From Streptomyces sp. Je 1-369 (GTDB lineage Bacteria > Actinomycetota > Actinomycetes > Streptomycetales > Streptomycetaceae), in the NCBI RefSeq assembly GCF_026810505.1, contig NZ_CP101750.1:6746515-6810514 (forward strand): 64,000 nucleotides of DNA, written 5' to 3'. A program made the translations under genes and the position numbers. Below are positions 8,028-17,498 of this stretch, piece after piece; positions within the stretch are counted from its first letter, which is position 1, and the number at the start of each line of letters is the position of its first letter. Below the pieces are notes generated by a model. That model did no database searches. It was not told where the DNA came from and was given only the letters and a program-made list of their open reading frames with translations.

Positions 8028-9409
8028 GCGGCATGTGGACCTCTCTCGAACCCGCGGCGACCTCAGTCGAGCCCGGCTCCACCGCGAGCGTGCGGCTGCG
8101 CGTGCGCAACACCGGCGACACCGTCGAGGAGTACCGCCTCCAGGTGGTCGGCGCGACGGCGGGCTGGGCCCGCGTGCAGCCCGACGTCCTGCGGCTGTAC
8201 CCGGGCGCGGAGGGCACTGCCCAGGTGGAGTTCGCCCCGCCCCGCACCTCCGACGCGCAGGCGGGCCCGACCCCGTTCGGCGTCCGGGTGCAGCCCCGCG
8301 AGACCCCGCACACCGTGGACGTCGCGGAGGGCCGGATCACGGTCGGCCCGTTCGCCGAACTCCGTACGGAACTGCTCCCGTTGGTCGTACGCGGCCGACT
8401 GCGCGCCAAGGCGTCCGTGGCCGTCGACAACCTCGGCAACCAGCAGCTCACGGCGTCCTTCTCGGGCCGTGAGAACGGCGAGGAGGTCGAGGTCGAGTCG
8501 GAGCCCGGATCGGTCCAGGTCGCGCCGGGCCGCGCCGCGTTCGCCGACCTCAGCATCAAGCCCGGCTCGGTGAGCTGGGTCGGCGGCACCGTCAAGCGCC
8601 CGTTCACGGTGTCCGTGCTGCGGGCCGGGGTGCCGGAGCCGGTGGAACTGCGCGGCACGTACGTCCAGCCGTCGTTCATCCCGCGCTGGGCGATGGCCGT
8701 GCTCTCGGTGCTCTTCGCGCTGGGACTCGCGTTCGCCGTGATGTGGTTCAACCACAAGCCGGCCATGTCGACGCAGGCCAAGGAGAAGGCCGGCGAGCAG
8801 CGGGAGCTGCCGCAGAGCGACGGCATGAAGAAGGCGCCGAGCCCGTCGCCGAGCCCCTCCAAGGAGAAGGAGGAGCCGAAGGCGCCCGCGAACGAGGCCA
8901 AGCCGCCGGAGTCCGGCGGTGGCGGTGGTGGCGGCGGACCGAAGGACGACAAGCCGAAGGGCCCCAAGCTGCGCACGATCCGCAGCGCGGAGGGCAGCGG
9001 CTGGTACCTGGAGACCAAGCGGGGCGCGAAGGCGGACGGCACGTACGTCGGCCAGAGCCCGGAGCTGACGGACGAGTTCGGCAAGAACCAGAAGTGGATC
9101 CTGCACCACTATCCGGAGACCGACACGTACTCCCTGGAGGCGGCGAACGCCCCCGGCGCGATCATGGACCTGAAGGTCGGCACGAACATCGTGCAGATCT
9201 TCCACGCGCCCCCGGAGAACATCAAGAGCGGTCAGCTCCCCGACAACCAGAAGTGGAAGCTGGAGAGCCAGCCCGACGGCCTCACCCACATCGTCGGGGT
9301 CGGCAACGGCGAGTGCGTGGTCGACATGCAGAACGACACGAGCGCGATCACCTGGAAGTGCGACGACCGCAAGAGCATGGGCTGGACGATCTCGGACTGG
9401 CCGGAGTAA
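8024..9409 (+). CDS. eCIS-locus membrane protein: paralogous N-domain, one TM, beta-trefoil-like C-domain
   Basis: The protein has 461 residues from GTG 8024, which overlaps the upstream stop; ATG 8033 in the same frame is an alternative. Residues 1-210 are clearly homologous to the preceding gene (NTGDTVEEYRL, LRLYPGxEGTA, VDNLGN), indicating tandem duplication. One TM helix lies at about 220-243 (WAMAVLSVLFALGLAFAVMWF). A charged Lys/Glu/Pro linker with a Gly run follows. A C-terminal domain of about 145 residues, with QKWIL, NQKWKLE and WTISDW motifs, resembles ricin-type beta-trefoil carbohydrate-binding modules. Predicted topology is N-in, C-out. No hydrolase signature is visible. Likely function is coupling the eCIS to membrane or wall glycans, by inference. 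Confidence 0.75.
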   Translation: MSGMWTSLEPAATSVEPGSTASVRLRVRNTGDTVEEYRLQVVGATAGWARVQPDVLRLYPGAEGTAQVEFAPPRTSDAQAGPTPFGVRVQPRETPHTVDVAEGRITVGPFAELRTELLPLVVRGRLRAKASVAVDNLGNQQLTASFSGRENGEEVEVESEPGSVQVAPGRAAFADLSIKPGSVSWVGGTVKRPFTVSVLRAGVPEPVELRGTYVQPSFIPRWAMAVLSVLFALGLAFAVMWFNHKPAMSTQAKEKAGEQRELPQSDGMKKAPSPSPSPSKEKEEPKAPANEAKPPESGGGGGGGGPKDDKPKGPKLRTIRSAEGSGWYLETKRGAKADGTYVGQSPELTDEFGKNQKWILHHYPETDTYSLEAANAPGAIMDLKVGTNIVQIFHAPPENIKSGQLPDNQKWKLESQPDGLTHIVGVGNGECVVDMQNDTSAITWKCDDRKSMGWTISDWPE

Positions 9410-9425
9410 CACTGGCCGGAGTAAC
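9396..9425 (+). repeat. Exact 15-bp tandem duplication across a stop codon
   Basis: The unit actggccggagtaac is present twice in tandem (9396-9410 and 9411-9425), with a third degenerate partial copy after it. The first copy includes the last codons and the TAA of the upstream membrane-protein gene, so the duplication repeats the stop codon. Confidence 0.85.
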
Positions 9426-9468
9426 CCTGGCCGAAGTCCCCCCTGGGCCAGTCCGGGATCGTCGTCGG

Positions 9469-11577
9469 TCAGCGTTGCCAGGGCAGGGACGTACCCGGTT
9501 CCAGACGGCCCATCTTGCGGTACTCGCGGCGGGCACCGGCCCGGACGTCCGCACCGGACACCGGGCCGCCGTGGCCCGCCGCCTGATACGCGGCGGTCAC
9601 GGCGGCCGACCGGATCGCGCCGCCGGACAGCTCGAACTCCTTGGCGCAGGCCGCGAGCTCGTCGTCCAGGTCGTCGGCGCAGGGCGTTCCCGTCAGGCAC
9701 GTACGCCACAGGGCGAGCCGCTGCTCGACGTCGGGGAACGGAAAGTCGACCACCAGGTCGAGGCGGCGCGTGAACGCGTCGTCGATGTTGGCCCGCAGGT
9801 TCGTGGTCAGCACCGCGATCCCGTCGAACGCCTCGAGGCGCTGCAACAGATACGCGCTCTCCAGGTTCGCGTACCGGTCGTGCGAACTCTTGACCTCCGA
9901 GCGCTTGCCGAAGACCGCGTCGGCCTCGTCGAAGAGCAGCACCGCGTCCGTACGGTCGGCCTCCACGAAGATCCGCTCCAGGTTCTTCTCCGTCTCGCCG
10001 ATGTACTTGTCGACGACTGCCGACAGGTCCACCACGTACAGGTCCAGGCCGAGTTCCCCGGCGACGACCTCCGCCGACAGCGTCTTGCCCGTGCCGGAGT
10101 CCCCGGCGAACAGCGCGATGACACCGCGCCCGCGCCCGCCGCCCGTGCGCAGCCGCCACTCACCGAGCACCTTGTCGCGGTGCCGGGCGCGCAGCGTCAG
10201 CTCGTTGAGCATGGCGAGGGGCTCGTCCGGGAGCACGAGGTCCGCGAAGCCGACCTCGGGCCTGATCCGCCGGGCATGCTTGTCGAGCAGCGGCGCGGAC
10301 TGGAGCCGGGCACTGCGCTGCAGGTGCGCCACGGTCGGCGCGGTCCCGTCGAACGCGGCCAGTTCGGCGGCGTCGCGGGCGGCGCGCCGGATCTGCGTCA
10401 CGCTGAGGCGGTACGGCGCGACGGCCTCGCCGAGGTCGAAGTCCGGCTCGAAGCCCGACTCGACGTCCGGCTCGACGTCAGGCTCGTACGCGGGGGAGTA
10501 CCTGGCGAGTTCGGTGTGCCACGTACGGGCCGCGTCGACGGCGTCCTGCGGCGCGTCGAGTACGAGCAGCCCGGCGTCGGGCGCCCACCCCGGGTCGTAC
10601 GGCTCGCTCCCGAAGAACACGACCGGCACGTCACTGGTCACCAGGGACCGCACGAGGGGGCCGGGTCCGTCGGGCAGTGGCCCGACGACGAGCGCGGCCC
10701 GCCGCAGCCGCGCCTCACGGACCAGCGCGACCGCCGCGGCATCACTCGCCGTGCCCGACGTGCCCGACGGCCGGTACCGCAGCACCGTCCGTCCGGCCGC
10801 CCGCAGTGCCTCCGCCACCGGTTCGGCAGCGGTGCCCTCCCTGCGCTCGCGCAGATGCACGCGGAGCGGCCGCTCGGCGGCGAGGGCGGCGACGCGGAGG
10901 GCGAGCGGATGCGCGGAGCCGGCGTCGGCGGTGCCCCCGTCGTCCTCCGCTGCCAGCAACTCGACGTCGTGGTCGACGAGATCGGGGTCGAGCGCGTCGT
11001 CGCCGAGCAGCTGCGCCACCACCCGCTCCGGCACGCGCAGGGCCCGCCCGGGCAGCGGCCGGTCCTCCTCCTCCACGACGATCAGGCCCCCGGCACGCAG
11101 CGGTGACCGGGGGTGGAAGCGGCGCCGGGCGAGCGGGTCGTGCGGTCCCGTGCCGGAGAGGTCCAGCGCGAGCGTGACGGTGGCGCGGCGGCGACCGACG
11201 TCGTCGTTGAGGTACCCGTACAGCGGCTCGAAGCGGCGGTCGACGTCGGGGGCGAGGGCGGCGAGCAGGATGTGCTGGTCGAGCACGCTGAGCCCGAACT
11301 CCCGGGCCACTTCCTCCAACGGGTCGGACCCAGCGTCTCCGGCCCCGCCCTCCACACCACCCTCCGCACCACCATCCGCCGCACCTGCCACGGCCGCCAT
11401 GCCGCCCGCCGCGGGCAGGGGAGTGGTGGCCAGCCGGAAGGCCGTCTCGGGCGTCACGTACATCCCGCGGAGCGGATCCGCGGCCGTGGGGTCGTCGGCG
11501 GAGCGCCGCTCGACCAGCTCGGCGACTCGCCCGCGCAGGGCTTCGAGCCGCGCGACCATGACGTTCCGCGCGCTCAC
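9469..11577 (-). CDS. eCIS AAA+ ATPase
   Basis: The protein has 702 residues. The N-terminal 440 residues include the helical/winged-helix domain typical of eCIS and T6SS-like AAA proteins. The C-terminal AAA+ module has Walker A FAGDSGTGKT near residue 490, Walker B AVLLFDEADAVFG near 545 and a sensor/arginine-finger segment (LTTNLRANIDDAFTRRLD). This is the AAA ATPase conserved in almost every eCIS locus (Pvc15-like), proposed to aid assembly or cargo loading. It starts at GTG 11577, overlapping the DUF4255 stop by four bases, so the pair is translationally coupled. It converges on the membrane-protein gene. A second in-frame ATG six codons in is possible. Confidence 0.92.
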   Translation of the reverse strand: MSARNVMVARLEALRGRVAELVERRSADDPTAADPLRGMYVTPETAFRLATTPLPAAGGMAAVAGAADGGAEGGVEGGAGDAGSDPLEEVAREFGLSVLDQHILLAALAPDVDRRFEPLYGYLNDDVGRRRATVTLALDLSGTGPHDPLARRRFHPRSPLRAGGLIVVEEEDRPLPGRALRVPERVVAQLLGDDALDPDLVDHDVELLAAEDDGGTADAGSAHPLALRVAALAAERPLRVHLRERREGTAAEPVAEALRAAGRTVLRYRPSGTSGTASDAAAVALVREARLRRAALVVGPLPDGPGPLVRSLVTSDVPVVFFGSEPYDPGWAPDAGLLVLDAPQDAVDAARTWHTELARYSPAYEPDVEPDVESGFEPDFDLGEAVAPYRLSVTQIRRAARDAAELAAFDGTAPTVAHLQRSARLQSAPLLDKHARRIRPEVGFADLVLPDEPLAMLNELTLRARHRDKVLGEWRLRTGGGRGRGVIALFAGDSGTGKTLSAEVVAGELGLDLYVVDLSAVVDKYIGETEKNLERIFVEADRTDAVLLFDEADAVFGKRSEVKSSHDRYANLESAYLLQRLEAFDGIAVLTTNLRANIDDAFTRRLDLVVDFPFPDVEQRLALWRTCLTGTPCADDLDDELAACAKEFELSGGAIRSAAVTAAYQAAGHGGPVSGADVRAGARREYRKMGRLEPGTSLPWQR

Positions 11578-12218
11578 TCGCCCGCCTCCGGAGCGTGGTC
11601 GTCGCGACGCTTCCGCATCATCCGGGGCCGGGAGTCGCCCGGCTCCCCGTCGAGACCGCGGACACCCACGACCGCGCCCTCGGTGACCGGCGGCGCCACG
11701 TCGTACGTGGGCGAGACCGGGAACGGCACGGTGATCACCACGTCCAGGGACGGCTTGAGCTCACCGCCGAGCGCGGACCAGATGTCGGCGATGGAGCGCG
11801 CCTCCGGCGGCGGCACGGCGACGGACAGCGGCAGCGTGGCGCCCAGCGCGGCGAGCGCGTCGGGCAGCCGGTCCGGCGGCAGCAGCTCGTGCCGGAGGAG
11901 CGTGCCGAGGGCCGCGGAGAGCAGCCGGTGCTCGTCCTCGGGGCGGTTGGTCCAGGCGGTGAGCAGGTAGGAGAGCCGGAACCAGCGGGGCGGCTGCCGC
12001 CTGCGCAGCACGATGCCGTCAGGACCGCGTTCGGCGTAGGCGCCGCGCTCGCGGCGGGCGACGTCCTCGCGGATGTCGTACAGGTACGAGTTGAGCGTGG
12101 GCGCGTTGCGCCGCGCCGCCCAGTCGCGGGTCGGCGCCTCGAAGACGACCTCGCCGGTCCCCTCCGGAAGCGCCTCGCGCAGCAGCGCGCGGAGGGCCTC
12201 GTCGACTTCGTGGATCAC
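11574..12218 (-). CDS. DUF4255 (Pvc16-like) eCIS protein
   Basis: The protein has 214 residues and opens VIHEVDEALRALLREAL, matching the usual (M)IHEVD start of DUF4255 proteins. It contains the family core LNSYLYDIREDVARRE and LSYLLTAWTNRPEDEHRLL. GTG 12218 is chosen because GGGGAG lies seven bases upstream and the family N-terminus starts there. DUF4255/Pvc16 proteins are conserved in contractile injection systems and are thought to cap or terminate the tail tube. The gene overlaps the downstream AAA+ gene by GTGA. Its C-terminus is basic (RPRMMRKRRDD). Together the AAA+ and DUF4255 genes identify this locus as an eCIS. Confidence 0.92.
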   Translation of the reverse strand: MIHEVDEALRALLREALPEGTGEVVFEAPTRDWAARRNAPTLNSYLYDIREDVARRERGAYAERGPDGIVLRRRQPPRWFRLSYLLTAWTNRPEDEHRLLSAALGTLLRHELLPPDRLPDALAALGATLPLSVAVPPPEARSIADIWSALGGELKPSLDVVITVPFPVSPTYDVAPPVTEGAVVGVRGLDGEPGDSRPRMMRKRRDDHAPEAGE

Positions 12219-12310
12219 GGTCGCGCTCCCCGTATGGATGTGAGGACCCGGACCGGTCGCCGCGTCGGCTGCCGCCGCGCTGACTGTCGACGCATGAGAT
12301 GTCGCCGCAT

Positions 12311-13009
12311 TTAGATGTACCCCTCCCGCAGCGCGTACGCGACGGCATGCGCGCGGTTCTGCAGCTGCAGGCGCGTCATCAGCGCGTGCAGGACGTTCTT
12401 GACGGTGCGTTCGGAGTAGGCGAGCTTCTCCGATATCTGCTTGGTGTCGAGCCCCTCCGCGATCAGCCGTACCACGTCCACCTCGCGGGGTGCCATGCCC
12501 AGCGTCGGTACGAGGGTGCCGGCGGCGGACGGGGTGCCGTCGAGCGCGGAGAGCCGGAGGCGGCCCAGCTGGGCCATGAGCCGGTTGATGAGGTCGGGCG
12601 GCAGCTCGCCCTCGCCGCGCGCCGCGCTGTGCACGGCCCGCAGCAGCTTCTGCGGGGTGGCCTGGTGGCGCCAGAGGATGGCCCGCACGCCGTACTCGAC
12701 GACCGCGAGGAGCTCCGGCTCGCGCAGCTCGCTGGCGATGAGGACGACCCGCTGTTCCGTGGACCTGGCGAGGCGGCGCAGCTCGCTGCCCGCCGGGTCG
12801 TCGAGGCGGTCGACGAGCATGACCGCGACGCGTTCGGTCGTGGTGGCCGTCGATCCGCCGGGGGATGCGGGGGCGGAGGCGGGGGTGGAGCCGTCCGGGG
12901 ACCGGTCCACCAGCTCCACGGTGGGCTGGTGCCTCAGATGGCTGATGACCCCGGCCCGGCTGAGGGGGTCGGTGGCATGCACGGCCACCGAGATACGTGT
13001 ATCCGACAC
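12311..13009 (-). CDS. LuxR-type regulator with atypical receiver-like domain
   Basis: The protein has 232 residues. Residues 1-135 resemble a degenerate receiver fold. The Asp/Lys pocket is not convincing (MLVDRLDDP, VLIAS), and a Ser/Ala/Pro insertion sits near 40-55, so conventional phosphorylation is doubtful. Residues 165-230 form a LuxR HTH (MAPREVDVVRLIAEGLDTKQISEKLAYSERTVKNVLH...). It is read in the same direction as DUF4255 and the AAA+ gene with 92 bp between, so it may be co-transcribed or control them. The GTG start has AGGGAA five bases upstream. A regulator of this type sits at the edge of Streptomyces eCIS loci; direct control of this eCIS is inference. Confidence 0.85.
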   Translation of the reverse strand: MSDTRISVAVHATDPLSRAGVISHLRHQPTVELVDRSPDGSTPASAPASPGGSTATTTERVAVMLVDRLDDPAGSELRRLARSTEQRVVLIASELREPELLAVVEYGVRAILWRHQATPQKLLRAVHSAARGEGELPPDLINRLMAQLGRLRLSALDGTPSAAGTLVPTLGMAPREVDVVRLIAEGLDTKQISEKLAYSERTVKNVLHALMTRLQLQNRAHAVAYALREGYI

Positions 13010-13349
13010 TGAAATTCCCTGTCTTCCCCCGAATAGCGACGGGCACAGGGTGGCCGGAACCGATCAACAAATGATTGCCGTTGAATCAACGGGGTTGTTT
13101 ACGAGCGCGTGAGTGAACGCTGCGGGACTGGGGACTTGGTGTGCAGGGCCGGTACGGCGGCGTCCCCCGGGGGACCGCGCCGGCCCAGGTTTCCCTGGTT
13201 CGGCCATGAGCCAGGGAAACCGAGCCCGGCCCCGGGCGGCGCGGCGCGCGGCCGTTCACCACGCACCCGAGAACCCGACCACGCCCGGTCACCTGCCGGG
13301 CAGCGCAAACTCCGTGGCCACAGCGTGGCCGCGCGACGATACTCGTGTT
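13010..13349. promoter_or_regulatory. Divergent region LuxR / Hen1 with strong dyads
   Basis: This 340-bp gene-free stretch separates the LuxR gene (minus) and hen1 (plus). It contains a 14-bp palindrome GTCCCCCGGGGGAC (13162-13175) and a long hairpin (13188-13221). No convincing small ORF or ncRNA was recognised. The hairpins could belong to the 5' leader of the RNA-repair operon or terminate antisense transcripts. Confidence 0.55.
13188..13221 (+). other. 14-bp stem hairpin upstream of hen1
   Basis: GGTTTCCCTGGTTC (13188-13201) pairs with GAGCCAGGGAAACC (13208-13221). The stem has one G·U pair and the loop is GGCCAT. There is no U-run, so it is not a classical terminator. It lies about 130 bp before the hen1 start. 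Confidence 0.6.
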
Positions 13350-14834
13350 GTGTTCTTGACGATCTCCACCACCGGCACCGAGCAGACCCCCGCCACCGAC
13401 CTCGGCTTCCTGCTGCACAAGCATCCCGACAAACGGCATACGCGCAGCGTGTCCCACGGGACCGCGCACGTCCTCTTTCCCGAGGCGACCGTCGAGCGGT
13501 GCAGCGCCGCGCTGCTTCTCGAGGTCGACCCCGTCGCGCTCGTGCGGCGGGGGAAGGGGAAGGGGCGGGGCGGGGCTCCTGACGCGGCTCTTGGGCAGTA
13601 TGTGAACGATCGGCCCTATGCCGCCTCGTCGTTGCTCGCCGTGGCGCTGAGTGCCGTGTTCTCCAGTGCCATGCGTGGCGTGTGCGCCGCGCGGCCCGAG
13701 CGGGTCGCGCAGCCGTTGCCGCTCCGCGTGGAGGTGCCCGCCCTGCCCGCCCGTGGCGGTGCCGAGCTGGTGCGGGCGCTCTTCGCACCGCTCGGGTGGG
13801 CCGTGACCGTGACGCCCGTGCCGTTGGACGTGCGGTTTCCCGAGTGGGGGGACTCGCGGTACGTGGGGCTCGTACTCGAAGCGGCCGACGGGACGTTGAC
13901 GCTGGGCGAGGCGCTGCGGCACCTGTACGTGCTGCTGCCCGTCCTCGACGACGCCAAGCACTACTGGGTCTCGCCCGACGAGGTCGACAAGCTGTTGCGG
14001 GCCGGGGAGGGGTGGCTCGCCGGGCATCCGGAGCGGGACGTCATCACCGATCGCTATCTGGCGCGGCGGTGGTCCCTGACACGGGACGCCAAGGAGCGGC
14101 TCGAACTCGTGCGGCTCGCCGACGCCGACGACTCGGACGTCGACGACATCGACAACGCCGTCGACGAAGGCACCGACACCGAGGAGCAGCCGGTGCCGCT
14201 CGCCGTGCGGCGCCGCGAGGCCATCCTCGCGGAGCTCGCCGACGCCGGTGCCGGGCGGGTGCTCGATCTCGGTTGCGGGCAGGGGCAGTTGGTGCAGGCC
14301 CTGCTCAAGGATGTCCGGTTCAGCGAGATCGTCGGGGTCGACGTGTCCGTGCGTGCGCTGACCGTCGCCTCCCGGCGGCTCAAGCTCGACCGCCTCGGGG
14401 AGCGCCAGGCCGGCCGCGTCCAGCTCATGCAGGGCTCCCTCGCGTACACCGACAAGCGGCTCAAGGGGTACGACGCGGCCGTGCTCAGCGAGGTCATCGA
14501 GCACCTCGACGAGGCGCGGCTTCCCGCCCTGGAGTACGCCGTGTTCGGCTCCGCACGTCCCCGCACCGTCCTCGTGACGACGCCGAACGTCGAGTACAAC
14601 GTCCGCTGGGAGTCGCTCCCCGCCGGCCACGTCCGCCACGGCGACCACCGCTTCGAGTGGACGCGGGAGGAGTTCGCGGGGTGGGCCCACCGAGTCGCCG
14701 AACGCCACGGCTACGACGTCCGGTTCGTGCCCGTCGGCGACGACGACCCCGAGGTGGGTCCGCCCACGCAGATGGCCGTGTTCAGCCAGGCGGCCAAGGT
14801 GGCCGACGCAGCCGAGAAGGACCAGGTCGCATGA
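13350..14834 (+). CDS. hen1: Hen1-type RNA 3'-terminal ribose 2'-O-methyltransferase
   Basis: The protein has 494 residues. It methylates the 2'-OH at the break site during bacterial Pnkp/Hen1 RNA repair, making the healed RNA resistant to re-cleavage. The N-terminal half is the bacterial Hen1 domain (LTISTTGTEQTPATDLGFLLHKHPDKR), which also supports Pnkp ligase activity. The C-terminal half is a SAM methyltransferase with motif I VLDLGCGQGQLV (about residues 302-313) and the metal-binding SEVIEHL (ExxEH). GTG 13350 is chosen because known homologues start MFLTIST; the open frame runs further upstream without a better signal. Its stop overlaps the Pnkp ATG by four bases, so the two partners are translationally coupled. 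Confidence 0.95.
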   Translation: MFLTISTTGTEQTPATDLGFLLHKHPDKRHTRSVSHGTAHVLFPEATVERCSAALLLEVDPVALVRRGKGKGRGGAPDAALGQYVNDRPYAASSLLAVALSAVFSSAMRGVCAARPERVAQPLPLRVEVPALPARGGAELVRALFAPLGWAVTVTPVPLDVRFPEWGDSRYVGLVLEAADGTLTLGEALRHLYVLLPVLDDAKHYWVSPDEVDKLLRAGEGWLAGHPERDVITDRYLARRWSLTRDAKERLELVRLADADDSDVDDIDNAVDEGTDTEEQPVPLAVRRREAILAELADAGAGRVLDLGCGQGQLVQALLKDVRFSEIVGVDVSVRALTVASRRLKLDRLGERQAGRVQLMQGSLAYTDKRLKGYDAAVLSEVIEHLDEARLPALEYAVFGSARPRTVLVTTPNVEYNVRWESLPAGHVRHGDHRFEWTREEFAGWAHRVAERHGYDVRFVPVGDDDPEVGPPTQMAVFSQAAKVADAAEKDQVA

Positions 14835-17416
14835 CGAACGACAACCGCACCACCGTCGCCGACGCCACACGCGCTCTCGCCGTCACCGACCTCTCCCTCG
14901 TCGTCCTGATCGGCGCCACCGGCTCCGGCAAGTCCACCTTCGCGCGCACGCACTTCAAGGAAACCGAGGTCATATCCAGCGACTTCTGCCGCGGGCTCGT
15001 CGCCGACGACGAGAACGACCAGAGCGCGAGCCGCGACGCCTTCGACGTGCTGCACTACATCGCGGGCAAGCGCCTGGCCGCGGGCCGCCGTACCGTCATC
15101 GACGCGACCAGCGTGCAGAGCGACAGCCGCAAGCAGCTGATCGAGCTGGCCAGGCAGTACGACGTGCTGCCCATCGCCATCGTGCTCGACGTGCCCGAGG
15201 ACGTCTGCGCCGCCCGCAACGCCGCCCGCGCCGACCGGGCGGACCTGCCGCGCCGCGTCATCCAGCGTCACCAGCGCGAACTGCGGCGCTCCCTGCGCCA
15301 CCTGGAGCGCGAGGGCTTCCGGAAGGTGCACGTCCTGCGCGGGACGGCGGAGATCGAGGCCGCCACCGTCGTCACCGAGAAGCGGTACAACGACCTCACC
15401 CACCTCACGGGCCCCTTCGACATCGTCGGCGACATCCACGGCTGCGCCGCCGAGCTGGAGACCCTGCTCGGCAAGCTCGGATACGTGGACGGCGTGCACC
15501 CCGAGGGCCGTACCGCCGTGTTCGTCGGCGACCTCGTCGACCGCGGCCCGGACACGCCGGGCGTGCTGCGGCGCGTCATGTCGATGGTCGAGGCGGGCAC
15601 CGCTCTCTGCGTGCCCGGCAACCACGAGAACAAGCTCGGCCGCCACCTCAAGGGCCGCGGCGTCCAGCACACCCACGGACTCGCCGAGACCGTCGAGCAG
15701 CTGTCGGCCGAGAGCGAGGAGTTCCGCACGCGGGTGCGGGAGTTCATCGACGGCCTCGTCTCGCACTACGTCCTGGACGGCGGCCGGCTCGTCGTCTGCC
15801 ACGCCGGTCTGCCCGAGAAGTACCACGGCCGCACCTCCGGCCGGGTCCGCTCCCACGCCCTGTACGGCGACACGACCGGCGAGACCGACGAGTTCGGCCT
15901 GCCGGTGCGCTACCCGTGGGCCGAGGAGTACCGGGGCAAGGCCGCGGTGGTCTACGGCCACACCCCCGTACCCACCGCTACCTGGCTCAACAACACCATC
16001 TGCCTGGACACCGGCGCCGTCTTCGGCGGCAGGCTGACCGCGCTGCGCTGGCCGGAGCGCGAACTCGTCGACGTACCGGCGGAGCGGGTCTGGTACGAGC
16101 CGTCCAAGCCGCTGCGCACCGAGGCGCCCGGCGGCCACGACGGGCGGCCGCTCGACCTGAACGACGTGCACGGCCGCCGCGTGGTCGAGACCCGGCACGT
16201 GGGCCGCGTCGCCGTACGCGAGGAGAACGCCGCCGCCGCCCTGGAGGTCATGAGCCGCTTCGCCGCCGACCCGCGCCTCCTCCCGTACCTGCCGCCGACG
16301 ATGGCACCGACGGCCACGTCCCGCCGTGAGGGCTACCTGGAACACCCGGAGGAGGCGTTCGCCGCGTACGCCGACGACGGCGTCGCCCGCGTCGTGTGCG
16401 AGGAGAAGCACATGGGGTCGCGCGCGGTGGTCCTGGTCTGCCGCGACGCGGACGTGGCCCGCGAGCGGTTCGGGGTGGGCGACAGCGCCACTGGTGGAGG
16501 GCCCACCGGTTCCCTCTGCACCCGCACCGGCCGCCCCTTCTTCGACGACCCCGCCGTCACCGAGGAGATCCTCGGCCGCGTGCGCGACGCCGTCACCGAG
16601 GCAGGGCTGTGGGAGGAGCTCGCGACGGACTGGCTGCTGTTCGACGCGGAGCTGATGCCGTGGTCGCTGAAGGCGTCGGGGCTGCTCCGCACGCAGTACG
16701 CCGCCGTGGGCGCCGCCTCCGGAGCCGTCTTCCCCGGCGCGATCGCCGCTCTGGAAGCGGCGACGGCGCGCGGCGTCGACGCGGGCGAACTCCTGACGCG
16801 GCAGCGGGAACGCGCCGCGGACGCCGCCGCGTTCACCGACGCCTACCGCCGCTACTGCTGGTCGACCGAGGGCCTGGAGGGCGTGCGCCTCGCGCCGTTC
16901 CAGATCCTCGCCGTCCAGGGCCGCAGCCTCGCCGGGCTCCCGCACGACGAACAGCTGGCCCTGATCGACCGCATGGTGGAGCACGACGGCAGCCAGGGCT
17001 CCGACCTGCTGCAGACGACCCGCCGCCTGTACGTCGACACGGGCGACCCGGAGTCGGTGCGGGCGGGCGTCGACTGGTGGCTGGAGATGACCAGTCGCGG
17101 CGGCGAAGGCATGGTCGTCAAGCCGGTCGAGGCGCTGGTCAGGAACGCGCAGGGCCGCCTCGTCCAGCCCGGCATCAAGTGCCGCGGCCGCGAGTACCTG
17201 CGGATCGTCTACGGCCCGGAGTACACACGTCCGGAGAACCTGGCGAAGCTGCGCGACCGCTTCCTCGGCCACAAGCGGTCGCTCGCCGTCCGCGAGTACG
17301 CGCTCGGCCTCGAGGCGCTGGACCGGCTCGCGGACGGCGAGCCGCTGTGGCGGGTGCACGAGGCGGTGTTCGCGGTCCTGGCGCTGGAGTCGGAGCCGGT
17401 GGACCCCCGGCTCTAG
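14831..17416 (+). CDS. pnkp: Polynucleotide kinase-phosphatase (Pnkp), RNA end healing and sealing
   Basis: The protein has 861 residues, matching the roughly 850 of bacterial Pnkp. Three modules are visible. The N-terminal P-loop kinase has [11 protein letters not shown] near residues 30-40. The central metallophosphatase has GDIHGC (about 198), GDLVDRGPD (about 232), GNHENK (about 262) and YGHTP (about 374). The C-terminal adenylyltransferase has [10 protein letters not shown] near 525 (motif I KxxG). The enzyme heals 5'-OH and 2',3'-cyclic phosphate ends and, with Hen1, seals them. The ATG at 14831 overlaps the hen1 stop. Likely substrates are RNAs such as tRNA cut by ribotoxins; the actual in vivo target is unknown. 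Confidence 0.95.
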   Translation: MTNDNRTTVADATRALAVTDLSLVVLIGATGSGKSTFARTHFKETEVISSDFCRGLVADDENDQSASRDAFDVLHYIAGKRLAAGRRTVIDATSVQSDSRKQLIELARQYDVLPIAIVLDVPEDVCAARNAARADRADLPRRVIQRHQRELRRSLRHLEREGFRKVHVLRGTAEIEAATVVTEKRYNDLTHLTGPFDIVGDIHGCAAELETLLGKLGYVDGVHPEGRTAVFVGDLVDRGPDTPGVLRRVMSMVEAGTALCVPGNHENKLGRHLKGRGVQHTHGLAETVEQLSAESEEFRTRVREFIDGLVSHYVLDGGRLVVCHAGLPEKYHGRTSGRVRSHALYGDTTGETDEFGLPVRYPWAEEYRGKAAVVYGHTPVPTATWLNNTICLDTGAVFGGRLTALRWPERELVDVPAERVWYEPSKPLRTEAPGGHDGRPLDLNDVHGRRVVETRHVGRVAVREENAAAALEVMSRFAADPRLLPYLPPTMAPTATSRREGYLEHPEEAFAAYADDGVARVVCEEKHMGSRAVVLVCRDADVARERFGVGDSATGGGPTGSLCTRTGRPFFDDPAVTEEILGRVRDAVTEAGLWEELATDWLLFDAELMPWSLKASGLLRTQYAAVGAASGAVFPGAIAALEAATARGVDAGELLTRQRERAADAAAFTDAYRRYCWSTEGLEGVRLAPFQILAVQGRSLAGLPHDEQLALIDRMVEHDGSQGSDLLQTTRRLYVDTGDPESVRAGVDWWLEMTSRGGEGMVVKPVEALVRNAQGRLVQPGIKCRGREYLRIVYGPEYTRPENLAKLRDRFLGHKRSLAVREYALGLEALDRLADGEPLWRVHEAVFAVLALESEPVDPRL

Positions 17417-17498
17417 AGCCGGGGCGGGGGGCGTCGCGGGCCCCGCTGCTTTGGCCAACGACGCGCGTCGGCCGTCCGGCCGGGGAAAGATGGACCCC

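Noticed and set aside
1..13009. Prophage remnant, suggested by the tail sheath gene
   Set aside because: DUF4255, the eCIS-type AAA+ ATPase and envelope-binding membrane proteins accompany it; no integrase, terminase, portal or lysis genes are visible. An eCIS explains it better.
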